Program-made: the position numbers and the translations under genes
Notes under the pieces: generated by a model
The model's input: the letters and a program-made list of their open reading frames with translations, nothing else
Database searches by the model: none
Told to the model about the DNA's origin: nothing
In this document: in pieces, positions 47,465-55,355 of the stretch
How positions within the stretch are numbered: the first letter of the stretch is position 1
Layout: every line of letters starts with the position of its first letter
Assembly (NCBI RefSeq): GCF_035474595.1
Contig: NZ_DATIND010000070.1
Coordinates: forward strand, 1 to 64,000
DNA length: 64,000 nucleotides
Source: Longimicrobium sp.
Lineage (GTDB): Bacteria; Gemmatimonadota; Gemmatimonadetes; Longimicrobiales; Longimicrobiaceae
Reading direction: 5' to 3'

Positions 47465-48859
47465 CTAAATGTGGATGGCGCGCCCCGCCACCGCCAGCGC
47501 CGCCTCCTTCACCGCCTCGGGAAGCGTGGGGTGCGCGTGCACCGTCCGCGCCACGTCCTCGGCCGAGCCCTGGAACTCCACCGCCAGCGCCGCCTCGGCA
47601 ATCATGTCCGACGCGCGCGGCCCCAGCAGGTGCATCCCCAGGATGCGGTCCGTCTTCGCGTCGGCGATCACCTTCACGAAGCCGTCCTGCTCCGCCATCG
47701 CCTTGGCGCGCCCGTTCGCGGAAAAGGGGAACTTGCCCACCTTGTACTCGTGCCCGGCGGCCTTCGCCTCTTCCTCGCTCATCCCCACCGAGGCGATCTC
47801 CGGCCAGGTGTAGACGACGTTGGCGACCGCGTCGTAGTTCACGTGCCCGTGCTTGCCGGCCGCGAACTCGACGGCGGCAACGCCCTCCTCCTCGGCCTTG
47901 TGCGCCAGCATCCGCCCGCCGATCGCGTCGCCGATGGCGTAGATGTTCGCGACGCCGGTGTGGTAGCGCTCGTCCACCTGGATGACGCCGCGCTCCATCC
48001 GGATTCCCTGCTCCTCGAATCCCATCCCCTCGGTGTACGCGCGCCGGCCGACGGCCACGAGCAGGTAGTCGCACTCGATGGGCTCCGCGCCCTCGACCGA
48101 GACCACGACCTTGTCGCCCTTCCGCTCGGCGCCGGAGACGCGCCGGCCGGTGCGGATGTCGAAGCCCTGCTTGCGCAGGATGCGGTCGGCGGTCTTCACC
48201 ACCTCGCCGTCCATCCCCGGGAGGATGCTGGGCATGGCCTCGAGCACCGTCACCTTCGCGCCCAGCCGCAGCCACACGCTCCCCAGCTCCAGCCCGATCA
48301 CTCCGCCGCCCACGACCACCAGGTGGCCGGGGACCTGGGGGATGGAGAGCGCGCCGGTGGAGTCGATGATCCGCTCGTGGTCGAACTTCAGGAAGGGCAG
48401 CTCCACCGGAACGGAGCCCGGAGCCAGGACGATGTTCTTCGCCCGGACCGTCGTCGCCGCGCCATCGGCCGAGGTCACCTCGATCGTCTCGGGTGAGGTG
48501 AGGCGGCCGAAGCCGCGGATCCACTCGATCCTGTTCTTCTTGAACAGGTACGCCACGCCGTCGGTGAGCCCCTTCACCACGCCGTCCTTGCGCTTGTGCA
48601 GCGCGGGGACGTCAATGGCGGGCTCGGCCACCTGGATCCCGTGGTCCTTTGCCTTGTGGCGGATCTGCTCGAACAGCTCGGAGCTGTCCAGCAGGGCCTT
48701 GCTGGGAATGCAGCCGATGCGCAGGCAGGTGCCGCCCAGCGCCGGCTCCTTCTCGATGCACGCCGTCTTGAACCCCAGCTGCGCCGCGCGGATCGCCGCG
48801 ACGTAGCCGCCGGGCCCCGAGCCCAGCACCACCAGGTCGAACGTCTTCTCGTCAGCCAT
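47465..48859 (-). CDS. lpdA: Dihydrolipoyl dehydrogenase (E3)
   Basis: 464 aa FAD enzyme reoxidising lipoamide in 2-oxoacid dehydrogenase complexes. Active disulfide GGTCLRIGCIPSKALLDSSE (Cys45, Cys50), FAD motif DLVVLGSGPGGYVAAIRAAQ, NAD motif VVVGGGVIGLELGSVWLRLG, YAIGDAIGGRMLAHKAEEEG, and active-site VHAHPTLPEAVKEA. Serves sucA/sucB encoded 1-6 kb upstream on the same strand, though a membrane-protein gene intervenes. Confidence 0.97.
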   Translation of the reverse strand: MADEKTFDLVVLGSGPGGYVAAIRAAQLGFKTACIEKEPALGGTCLRIGCIPSKALLDSSELFEQIRHKAKDHGIQVAEPAIDVPALHKRKDGVVKGLTDGVAYLFKKNRIEWIRGFGRLTSPETIEVTSADGAATTVRAKNIVLAPGSVPVELPFLKFDHERIIDSTGALSIPQVPGHLVVVGGGVIGLELGSVWLRLGAKVTVLEAMPSILPGMDGEVVKTADRILRKQGFDIRTGRRVSGAERKGDKVVVSVEGAEPIECDYLLVAVGRRAYTEGMGFEEQGIRMERGVIQVDERYHTGVANIYAIGDAIGGRMLAHKAEEEGVAAVEFAAGKHGHVNYDAVANVVYTWPEIASVGMSEEEAKAAGHEYKVGKFPFSANGRAKAMAEQDGFVKVIADAKTDRILGMHLLGPRASDMIAEAALAVEFQGSAEDVARTVHAHPTLPEAVKEAALAVAGRAIHI

Positions 48860-48907
48860 CTATCTTCAATCCCTCGATCGAGTTCTCAGGAACCTGCCCA
48901 ACCGCCA

Positions 48908-49531
48908 TCAGCCGGCGCCGGCGTCGTCACCCGGGGCGGGAAGCCGCGGGTGCGACGAGAACCGCGGAACCATCCGCTTCAGGTCCCCACCCGGCACCAG
49001 CGCGATCCCGCCAAACACCATCCCGCCCAGGAAGAAGGCAATCCGTTCGAAGAGCTGCAGATCGTTGATCGGAATCATCGCCGGCAGCATGAAGACCAGC
49101 GCGACCACCGCCGACATCACCCGGAACGGCAGCCGGACGGGGCTTCGATCGGCTTCCGCGCGGATCGACGGGACGCGCGTGATCCACGTATCGCCGGAGT
49201 CCGACTGGATCGTCGTGGCTCGCTTCAGGCGCTTGGGAACCAGCTGGTCGAGCACCTTGGCGGGAACCATCCAGACCACCAGGTACAGGAGTGCGGACTC
49301 CACAATCCCGGGCTCCTGCGCGACCACGAAAACGAACCAGGCCAGGAACAACACCAGCCGCGTCGATCCCACCTCGGGATCGACCGCACGGGAAACGACC
49401 TGCGTCGGTGGCGGCGTCCGCGCGGGCATCGGCGGCTCACTGTCCCGCGTGGACGGCAGCCGCGGATTCAGGGACCCGATCAGGCCCGGCACGATTTCGT
49501 CAGCTGGCTCGTCGCGATCCGGCAAGAGCAT
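48908..49531 (-). CDS. Hypothetical membrane protein, 207 aa
   Basis: Cytoplasmic Pro-rich N-terminus (~1-55), two adjacent hydrophobic segments (LVLFLAWFVFVVAQEPGIVE; SALLYLVVWMVPAKVLDQLV) and a second pair (PFRVMSAVVALVFMLPAMIP; RIAFFLGGMVFGGIALVPGG), hence about four transmembrane helices. Unknown family. It lies 48 bp upstream of lpdA on the same strand. Confidence 0.65.
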   Translation of the reverse strand: MLLPDRDEPADEIVPGLIGSLNPRLPSTRDSEPPMPARTPPPTQVVSRAVDPEVGSTRLVLFLAWFVFVVAQEPGIVESALLYLVVWMVPAKVLDQLVPKRLKRATTIQSDSGDTWITRVPSIRAEADRSPVRLPFRVMSAVVALVFMLPAMIPINDLQLFERIAFFLGGMVFGGIALVPGGDLKRMVPRFSSHPRLPAPGDDAGAG

Positions 49532-49859
49532 CGATCCCTCCGGTTCCCCTTTCCTAGCTCACGGAAGTCCGCGTGAGCGCGCCCGCGTCGTTTCTCCCAC
49601 CCGTCCGGCACGCGCCCGTCACGGCCATGTACAGCAGCGCGATCGCCGCCCGCATACCCACCCTGTGGTGTTCAGGAACTCCGCCGCCATCCTGCCCACG
49701 CCGAACACCGCGTAGAGCAGGCGGAGCGCGCCCGGAACCCGGCCTGCATCGCCCGCGTTCCGATCAGCCATTCGTCCGGACTTGCTTTCGGGTCGATGCG
49801 GAGAAGTGCGGGCGTGCAAGCGGCACTCCCGCACTTCGTCAAGCCATCCGAAACCCGCC
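49532..49859. other. Gap without recognisable gene
   Basis: 328 bp between the membrane-protein gene and sucB. Short minus-strand frames exist (one reading GALRLLYAVFGVGRMAAEFL) that could be the remnant of a small membrane protein, but none has a start with a ribosome-binding site. A degenerate nonamer stretch lies at 49800-49840. Confidence 0.4.
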
Positions 49860-51179
49860 TCACCCCTCGATCAGCATGTTGATCGGGTCTTCCAGCAGCT
49901 GCTTCACCGTGACCAGGAAGCGCACCGCCTCGCTGCCGTCCACGATGCGGTGGTCGTAGGTGAGGGCCACGAACATGATGGGGCGGATCGTGATCTCGCC
50001 GTTCACCACCACCGGGCGCTCCACGATGTTGTGCATCCCCAGGATGCCCACCTGCGGCGGGTTCAGGATCGGCGTGGAGAGCATGGAGCCGAAGGTGCCG
50101 CCGTTGGTGATGGTGAAGGTGCCGCCCTGCAGCTCGTCGAGCGTCAGCTTCCCCTCGCGCGCCTTCTTCCCCAGCTCGCCGATCTCCTTCTCCAGCTCCG
50201 CGAAGCTCCTGCGGTCGGCGTTGCGGATGACGGGAACGACGAGCCCTTCCTCCGCGCCTACCGCGATGCCGATGTCGTAGTAGTGCTTGAGGACGATCTC
50301 GTCGCCCTGGATCTCGGCGTTCAGCCGCGGGAAGGTTTTCAGCGCGCCGATCACCGCCCTGGTGAAGAACGACATGAAGCCCAGCTTCACCCCGTGCTTC
50401 TTCACGAACTCGTCCTGCCGCCGCTTCCGCAGCTCCATCACCTGCTGCAGGTCGATCTCGTTGAACGTCGTCAGGCTGGCCGTGGAGTGCTGCGCGTCCA
50501 GCAGCCGCCGTGCGATGGTCTGCCGCCGGCGCGACATCCGCTGGCGCTCCTCCGGCCGGTCGCCGTTCACCGACGGGGCCGGCGTCGCCGCGGCGGGCTG
50601 CGCGGGAGTCGCCGGCTTGGCCGTGGGCGCGGCGGGCTGCGCGGGGGCAGACTCGCGCTGCGGCGCGCCGGCGGCCGTGCGGCCGTCCTCGATGCGCTTC
50701 AGCACATCTTCCTTGGTCACCCGGCCGTTCGGCCCCGAGCCGCGCACCGACGCCAGGTCGATCCCGTGCTCCGCGGCGATCGCGCGCGCCGCGGGCGAGG
50801 TCGGCGCGTCGGCCGAGCCGGCCTCGGCGGTGGCGGTGGCGGTTGCCGCCGGGGCGGATTCGGCCGGAGCGGCGGCGCCCGCCTTCTCCTCGTAGCGGAC
50901 GCTGGCCACGTGGCCCTCTTCCGCGGCGGCGGGGGCGGCGGCGCCGGCCTCCATCTCGGCCAGCAGCTCGTTCACGCCCACGGTGTCGCCCTCGTTCTTG
51001 CGGATCGCGCCCAGCGTTCCGTCGGCGGGGGCGGCCACCTCGACCGTGATCTTGTCGGTCTCGAGCTCCACCAGCACGTCGTCCTTCTTCACGGCGTCGC
51101 CCTGCTGCTTGCTCCAGCGGCCGACGGTGGCCTCTACGACGGACTCGCCCAGCGGCGGAACGCGGATCTCAACCGGCAT
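49860..51179 (-). CDS. sucB: 2-oxoglutarate dehydrogenase E2, dihydrolipoyl succinyltransferase
   Basis: 439 aa. Lipoyl domain with lysine in LVELETDKITVEVAAPADG (~43), Ala/Pro linker, E3-binding domain (SPAARAIAAEHGIDLASVRG, ~128), second linker, catalytic domain (LTTFNEIDLQQVMELRKRRQ; FTITNGGTFGSMLSTPILNP; ALTYDHRIVDGSEAVRFL with the catalytic His/Asp). Follows sucA after a 220-bp repeat-containing gap. Confidence 0.97.
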   Translation of the reverse strand: MPVEIRVPPLGESVVEATVGRWSKQQGDAVKKDDVLVELETDKITVEVAAPADGTLGAIRKNEGDTVGVNELLAEMEAGAAAPAAAEEGHVASVRYEEKAGAAAPAESAPAATATATAEAGSADAPTSPAARAIAAEHGIDLASVRGSGPNGRVTKEDVLKRIEDGRTAAGAPQRESAPAQPAAPTAKPATPAQPAAATPAPSVNGDRPEERQRMSRRRQTIARRLLDAQHSTASLTTFNEIDLQQVMELRKRRQDEFVKKHGVKLGFMSFFTRAVIGALKTFPRLNAEIQGDEIVLKHYYDIGIAVGAEEGLVVPVIRNADRRSFAELEKEIGELGKKAREGKLTLDELQGGTFTITNGGTFGSMLSTPILNPPQVGILGMHNIVERPVVVNGEITIRPIMFVALTYDHRIVDGSEAVRFLVTVKQLLEDPINMLIEG

Positions 51180-51182
51180 CTC

Positions 51183-51405
51183 TAGAACCCAGGGTACAGG
51201 GGACAGGGAACAGGGACAGCACGAACTCATCGCGCGGGACGCCCCGACCCTTCATCTCACTTCGCTGCAGCGACGCGATTCTCACGCGCCGATCCTCATC
51301 ATCCTTCAGAGGACTCGCCGGAACAGGACAGGGAAGGGGGATGGAGATGGAAATGCCATCGCGTCTCGCGACGCCGTCCCTATCCCCTGTCCCCTGTCCC
51401 TATCT
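51183..51405. repeat. Heptamer repeats (ACAGGGG/CCCTGTC) in inverted arms between sucA and sucB
   Basis: GGGTACAGGGGACAGGGAAC then AGGGACAG at 51190-51217, and CCCTATCCCCTGTCCCCTGT then CCCTATCTC at 51378-51407. The arms are complementary, so the intergenic mRNA could fold into a long hairpin. The right arm runs into the sucA stop region. Confidence 0.75.
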
Positions 51406-54243
51406 CTTCGCTTCTTCCAGCCGCGGCGCGCCCGACAGCGCGGCGCGCACGATGCGCGTCTGCTCGGCGGCGTGGCGGTGCGCGTACCCTTCCGCGGGGC
51501 TGGCGCGCTCGGCCCGGCCCTCGTAGCGCAGCGGAAGCTCGCCCAGCACCTCGCGCAGGCGCGGCTCCACGAAGGTCCACGCGCCCATGTTGCGCGGCTC
51601 CTCCTGCACCCACACCACCTCGCGCACGCCGGGGAAGCGCGCCAGCACCTCGCCGATCTCCTCGGCGGGGAAGGGATACAGCTCCTCCACGCGGGCCACG
51701 GCCACGCGGTCCACCCCCTCGATCGACAGCCGGTCCGCGCGCTGCTCGTCGCCCGTGCCGACCAGGTCCACGTACACCTTGCCGCTGCAGAGGACCAGGC
51801 GCGTCACCTCTTCGCCGCTGCCGCCGAACGGCTGGTCCACCAGCACCGGGTTGAAGGTGCCGGACGCGAGCTGCTCCAGCGTGGACGCGGCGTACGGGTG
51901 GCGGAGCAGGCTCTTGGGGCTCATCACCACCAGCGGGCGCGGCTCGCTTCCCAGGAACGCCGCCTGTCGCCGCAGCAGGTGGAAGAATTGCGCGCTGGTG
52001 GTGGGGTAGACCACGCGCATGTTGTCCTGCGCGCAGAGCTGGAGGTAGCGCTCCAGCCGCGCGCTGGAATGCTCCGGCCCCTGCCCTTCGTAGCCGTGGG
52101 GGAGGAGGAGCGTGAGCCCCGACGTCTGCCCCCACTTCTGGTAGCTGGCGGCCAGGTACTGGTCCACCATCACCTGCGCGCCGTTGGCGAAGTCGCCGAA
52201 CTGCGCCTCCCACAGCACCAGCGCCTGCGGGTCGCGCACCGAGTAGCCGTACTCGAAGCCCACCACCGCCATCTCCGAGAGCGGCGAGTTGTGGATCTCG
52301 AAGCTGGCCGTGGCCTGCGGCAGCGTCTGCAGGGGGTTCAGCCTGGCCCCCGTCTTCGCGTCGTGCAGCACCGCGTGGCGGTGGCTGAAGGTGCCCCGCT
52401 CCGCGTCCTGCCCGGTCAGCCGGATCGGCACGCCCTCGCTGACCAGCGAGGCGAACGCCAGCGCCTCGGCGTGCCCCCAGTCGATGGCCGGCTGGGCGGC
52501 GTCCAGCGCGTCGCGGCGCTTCTGCAGCACGTTCTTGTCGAGTCGCGCGTTGGGCGCGAAGCCCTCCGGCCGCTGCAGCAGCGCCTCGTTCAGCTCGCGC
52601 AGGCGTTCGGCGGCCACGCCGGTCTGCAGCGGGTCGCGGCGGTGCCCCTCGCGCGAATGCTCGTCGTCTTCCTCGTGGTGCGGCGCGCCGCCGCCCAGCG
52701 ACTCCAGCGCGCGGGCCAGCTCGTCGGCCACCGCCTTCGCCATCGCCTCGGCCTCGTCCGCGCTCACCACCCCCTCGTCCACCAGCCGCCTGGCGTACAC
52801 CTCGCGCGCGGTGGGGTGGGTGCGGATGGCCTCGTACATCACCGGCTGGGTGAAGAGCGGCTCGTCGCCCTCGTTGTGCCCCCAGCGCCGGTAGCCCACC
52901 AGGTCGATGACGAAGTCCTTGCCGAAGGTCTCGCGGTAGGCGAAGGCCAGGCGGGTGACGGCCAGGCACGCCTCCACGTCGTCGGCGTTCACGTGCACGA
53001 TGGGGATCTCGAATCCCTTGGCCAGGTCGCTGGCCCAGCGCGTGGAGCGGTCTTCTTCGGGGTCGGTGGTGAAGCCGATCTGGTTGTTGGCGATCACGTG
53101 CAGCGTGCCGCCCACGGCGTAGCCGCGCAGCCCGCTCATGTTCAGCGTCTCGGCCACCGTTCCCTGCCCGGGGAAGGCCGCGTCGCCGTGGATCAGCACC
53201 GCGATGGCCGCGTCGTGGTCCAGCGTGGGCGGGCCCGGGTGCGTGGTGTCGTCCTGCGAGGCGCGCGTCATCCCCACCACCACCGGGTTCACGAACTCCA
53301 GGTGGCTGGGGTTCGGAGACAGGGTGACGCGGATCGGGCGGCCGTCCACCTCGGTCTCCGAATCCCACCCCATGTGGTACTTCACGTCGCCCGACGGCTC
53401 GTCGGTGTTCTGCTGGTCCTCGGCGCCGGGGGCCAGCTGCGCGCTCTGGAAGCCGGCCAGCATCATCGCGTACGGCTTGCCCAGGACGTGGGTGAGCACG
53501 TTCAGGCGGCCGCGGTGCGCCATCCCGATCAGCACCTCGCGCCCGCCCTTTCCGGCGGCCTCGCGCACCACCTCGTCGAGCATGGGAACCATGGCGTCGG
53601 TCCCCTCGATGCTGAAGCGCTTCTGCCCGAAGAAGGTGCGGTGCAGGTAGCGCTCGAAGCCGTCCACCTGGCTCAGCCGGCGGAGGATGTCCTTCCTGCG
53701 CCCGGCCGGCAGCGGCTGGGCGAAGCGGGCCGACTCGATGGCCTCGCGCAGCCAGGCGCGCTCTTCCGCGTTGGGGATGTGGTGGTAGTCGTAGCCCACG
53801 CTCCCGCTGTAGATCTGCCGGAGGCGGCGGACCTCGGCCAGCAGGTTGGGCGAGCGGGGATCGTGGCCCAGCACGACCGCCGCGGGGAGCGACTCCAGCT
53901 CCGCCTCGGTCAGGCCGTAGCTCTCCAGCGCCAGTGCCGGGTCGGGGCGCGGCTCGGAGCCCAGCGGGTCCAGCCGCGCGGCGGTCAGCCCGCGCGTGCG
54001 GATGGTGCGCGACATCTCGCGCGCCGCCACCAGCTTGCGCACGTCGATCCCCGGCGCGGCCGCGCGCGGAGCGGCGCCGGCGGCGGGGGACGAGGAGGCC
54101 GCGGCCTCGAGGTCGGCCGGCGTGAAGCCGCGGAAATATGCCTGCCACTGCGCGTCCACCGACTGCGGATCGCGCAGGTACCGCTCGTACTGCTCCAGCA
54201 CGTAGCCCGCGTTGGGGCCGTGGAACTCGCGGAGATCTGCCAT
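51400..54243 (-). CDS. sucA: 2-oxoglutarate dehydrogenase E1
   Basis: 947 aa, ThDP-dependent TCA-cycle enzyme. N-terminal MADLREFHGPNAGYVLEQYE with DAQWQAYFRGF; central DYHHIPNAEERAWLREAIE; VLIGMAHRGRLNVLTHVLGK; ThDP fold GDAAFPGQGTVAETLNMSGL and NADDVEACLAVTRLA; VDLVGYRRWGHNEGDEPLFT. C-terminal domain VWVQEEPRNMGAWTFVEPRL. ATG 54243 matches the family start. Confidence 0.97.
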   Translation of the reverse strand: MADLREFHGPNAGYVLEQYERYLRDPQSVDAQWQAYFRGFTPADLEAAASSSPAAGAAPRAAAPGIDVRKLVAAREMSRTIRTRGLTAARLDPLGSEPRPDPALALESYGLTEAELESLPAAVVLGHDPRSPNLLAEVRRLRQIYSGSVGYDYHHIPNAEERAWLREAIESARFAQPLPAGRRKDILRRLSQVDGFERYLHRTFFGQKRFSIEGTDAMVPMLDEVVREAAGKGGREVLIGMAHRGRLNVLTHVLGKPYAMMLAGFQSAQLAPGAEDQQNTDEPSGDVKYHMGWDSETEVDGRPIRVTLSPNPSHLEFVNPVVVGMTRASQDDTTHPGPPTLDHDAAIAVLIHGDAAFPGQGTVAETLNMSGLRGYAVGGTLHVIANNQIGFTTDPEEDRSTRWASDLAKGFEIPIVHVNADDVEACLAVTRLAFAYRETFGKDFVIDLVGYRRWGHNEGDEPLFTQPVMYEAIRTHPTAREVYARRLVDEGVVSADEAEAMAKAVADELARALESLGGGAPHHEEDDEHSREGHRRDPLQTGVAAERLRELNEALLQRPEGFAPNARLDKNVLQKRRDALDAAQPAIDWGHAEALAFASLVSEGVPIRLTGQDAERGTFSHRHAVLHDAKTGARLNPLQTLPQATASFEIHNSPLSEMAVVGFEYGYSVRDPQALVLWEAQFGDFANGAQVMVDQYLAASYQKWGQTSGLTLLLPHGYEGQGPEHSSARLERYLQLCAQDNMRVVYPTTSAQFFHLLRRQAAFLGSEPRPLVVMSPKSLLRHPYAASTLEQLASGTFNPVLVDQPFGGSGEEVTRLVLCSGKVYVDLVGTGDEQRADRLSIEGVDRVAVARVEELYPFPAEEIGEVLARFPGVREVVWVQEEPRNMGAWTFVEPRLREVLGELPLRYEGRAERASPAEGYAHRHAAEQTRIVRAALSGAPRLEEAKR

Positions 54244-54483
54244 GGGACGGTTAACCCCTCGTGCGGACGCGCCCTTGCGGGCGCGCCTGAACGCCCGCCT
54301 TCCGACTGCGTTTTCGCGGCGGAAGGCGGACAAAACGCCGTAACTTAATCCGCGCCCGTGCCGCCCGCCACCACGCATCGCAGGCGCGGATGCAACAACC
54401 GGACGCGGGGAGAAGGCACGGACCGGGGGTTGATACACCACTCGGGCGCGGCGGGTCGGGACGCGGATCGGGATGAGGGATAC

Positions 54484-54811
54484 AAAAAGAGAGCGGCGCC
54501 GCGTCTTTCGACGGGCGCCGCCCCACTGGTTCGGTGGTTCCTCTCGAAGGTCTGGTCCTTCGGGCTTCTGGAGAGGCTGTCGCTTCGGGCTTCCGCCCGA
54601 CCCCCGGGTTCACCACCCGGCTCCTCTGGGCCCCGTTCGGCCGGCTTTCGCCCGCCGACGCGGCGCAACAGCAACGTCCTGGGTTTCAGCCCTCCGGTCG
54701 GTCCCACCGACCAGGCGCAGCATCTCCGGCCTTTTCCGCGTGACCCGGCTCTCCTTTCGGTTCGCCGGCGCGGCTCCCGGGCGTCCCCGGAATGACCGTC
54801 GCGCTGCACTG
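54484..54811 (-). ncRNA. Structured non-coding RNA gene, ~328 nt, unclassified
   Basis: On the minus strand a consensus-like promoter (54818-54846) is followed by ~330 nt dense in hairpins with GNRA-type or compact loops (GGTCGGTGGGACCGACC; CGGGCGAAAGCCGG; CCGGGTGGTGAACCCGG; GGGCGGAAGCCC; CTCTC...GAAGG ACCAGA CCTTC GAGAG) and ends in GCGGCGCCCGTCGAAAGACG then CGGCGCCGC with TCTCTTTTTG, a textbook intrinsic terminator (54484-54522). No reading frame fits between. I checked it by eye against RNase P, tmRNA, SRP and 6S RNA signatures and found none. Confidence 0.75.
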
Positions 54812-54817
54812 AAGGCA

Positions 54818-54846
54818 AGGATAGCCACGCCGGCGGAGCCGGTCAA
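54818..54846 (-). promoter_or_regulatory. σ70-type promoter of the structured RNA
   Basis: TTGACC (54846-54841) - 17 bp - TATCCT (54823-54818) on the minus strand; predicted start near 54811. It is among the best promoter matches in the window. Confidence 0.75.
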
Positions 54847-55164
54847 GAGTTTTCTTTCGGGAAGATTTTCACAAGCGTAAGTGCTTGGTATTCCTATCTT
54901 TCGGTTTATCTCGGGTACGGCGGGAATTCGGGATTCTTTGCACCCGCGGTGGCGCATTCCTGCCGCCCGGTTCTCCATCTCCATCACCCCGCCGGAGTTG
55001 CGGAATTCGTACGCGCCGGACGTAGTTCGGCCCGTCCATCCCATCGCTGAAAAATGGATCTTGGGGGAGTGCGCGGCTGCGTCGGAACCGCCCGGATGTA
55101 GACGGACGGGACCCGACTGGTGGCGTAAATCGTGAAGATTGGTTAAATTACGAGGTTTGCATTC

Positions 55165-55176
55165 CGGAACGTTCCG
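55165..55176. promoter_or_regulatory. Perfect 12-bp palindrome in the helicase leader
   Basis: CGGAACGTTCCG, flanked by TTC/GAA (TTCCGGAACGTTCCGAA), ~180 bp upstream of the helicase ATG and next to an A/T-rich promoter-like stretch (GATTGGTTAAATTACG, 55139-55152). It could be a repressor operator. The 54847-55355 gap otherwise contains no gene; its A/T content is above average. Confidence 0.4.
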
Positions 55177-55355
55177 AACCGATGCAGAGCGACCTGCCCG
55201 CAGGAGGGAGAGGCCGCACCGCGGACGCCGGATGCAGGCAGTGCAAGACGCGATTTTCCAATCCAAGGGCGCGAGCATACGCGAAAGGGCGGATCGGCCG
55301 CCGCGCGCCAACCACAGGGACCCGGAAATGTGAGCCCGGGCACACAAGGAACAGA

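Noticed and set aside
49619-49834. Small minus-strand ORF with a short hydrophobic stretch before sucB
   Set aside because: No ribosome-binding site and only one plausible helix; may be a decayed gene but cannot be supported.
54484-54811. Identity as RNase P RNA, tmRNA, SRP RNA or 6S RNA
   Set aside because: The GAGGAAAGTCC/ACAGAA motifs, tRNA-like ends, the GGAAGG-AGCAGCC SRP loop and the 6S central bubble were looked for and not seen. A divergent form cannot be fully excluded by eye.
54345-54818. Open frames on both strands over the 54.5-54.8 kb gap as protein genes
   Set aside because: They run through a strong terminator hairpin with T-run, have no ribosome-binding site or domain, and the sequence is hairpin-dense; a non-coding RNA explains it better.
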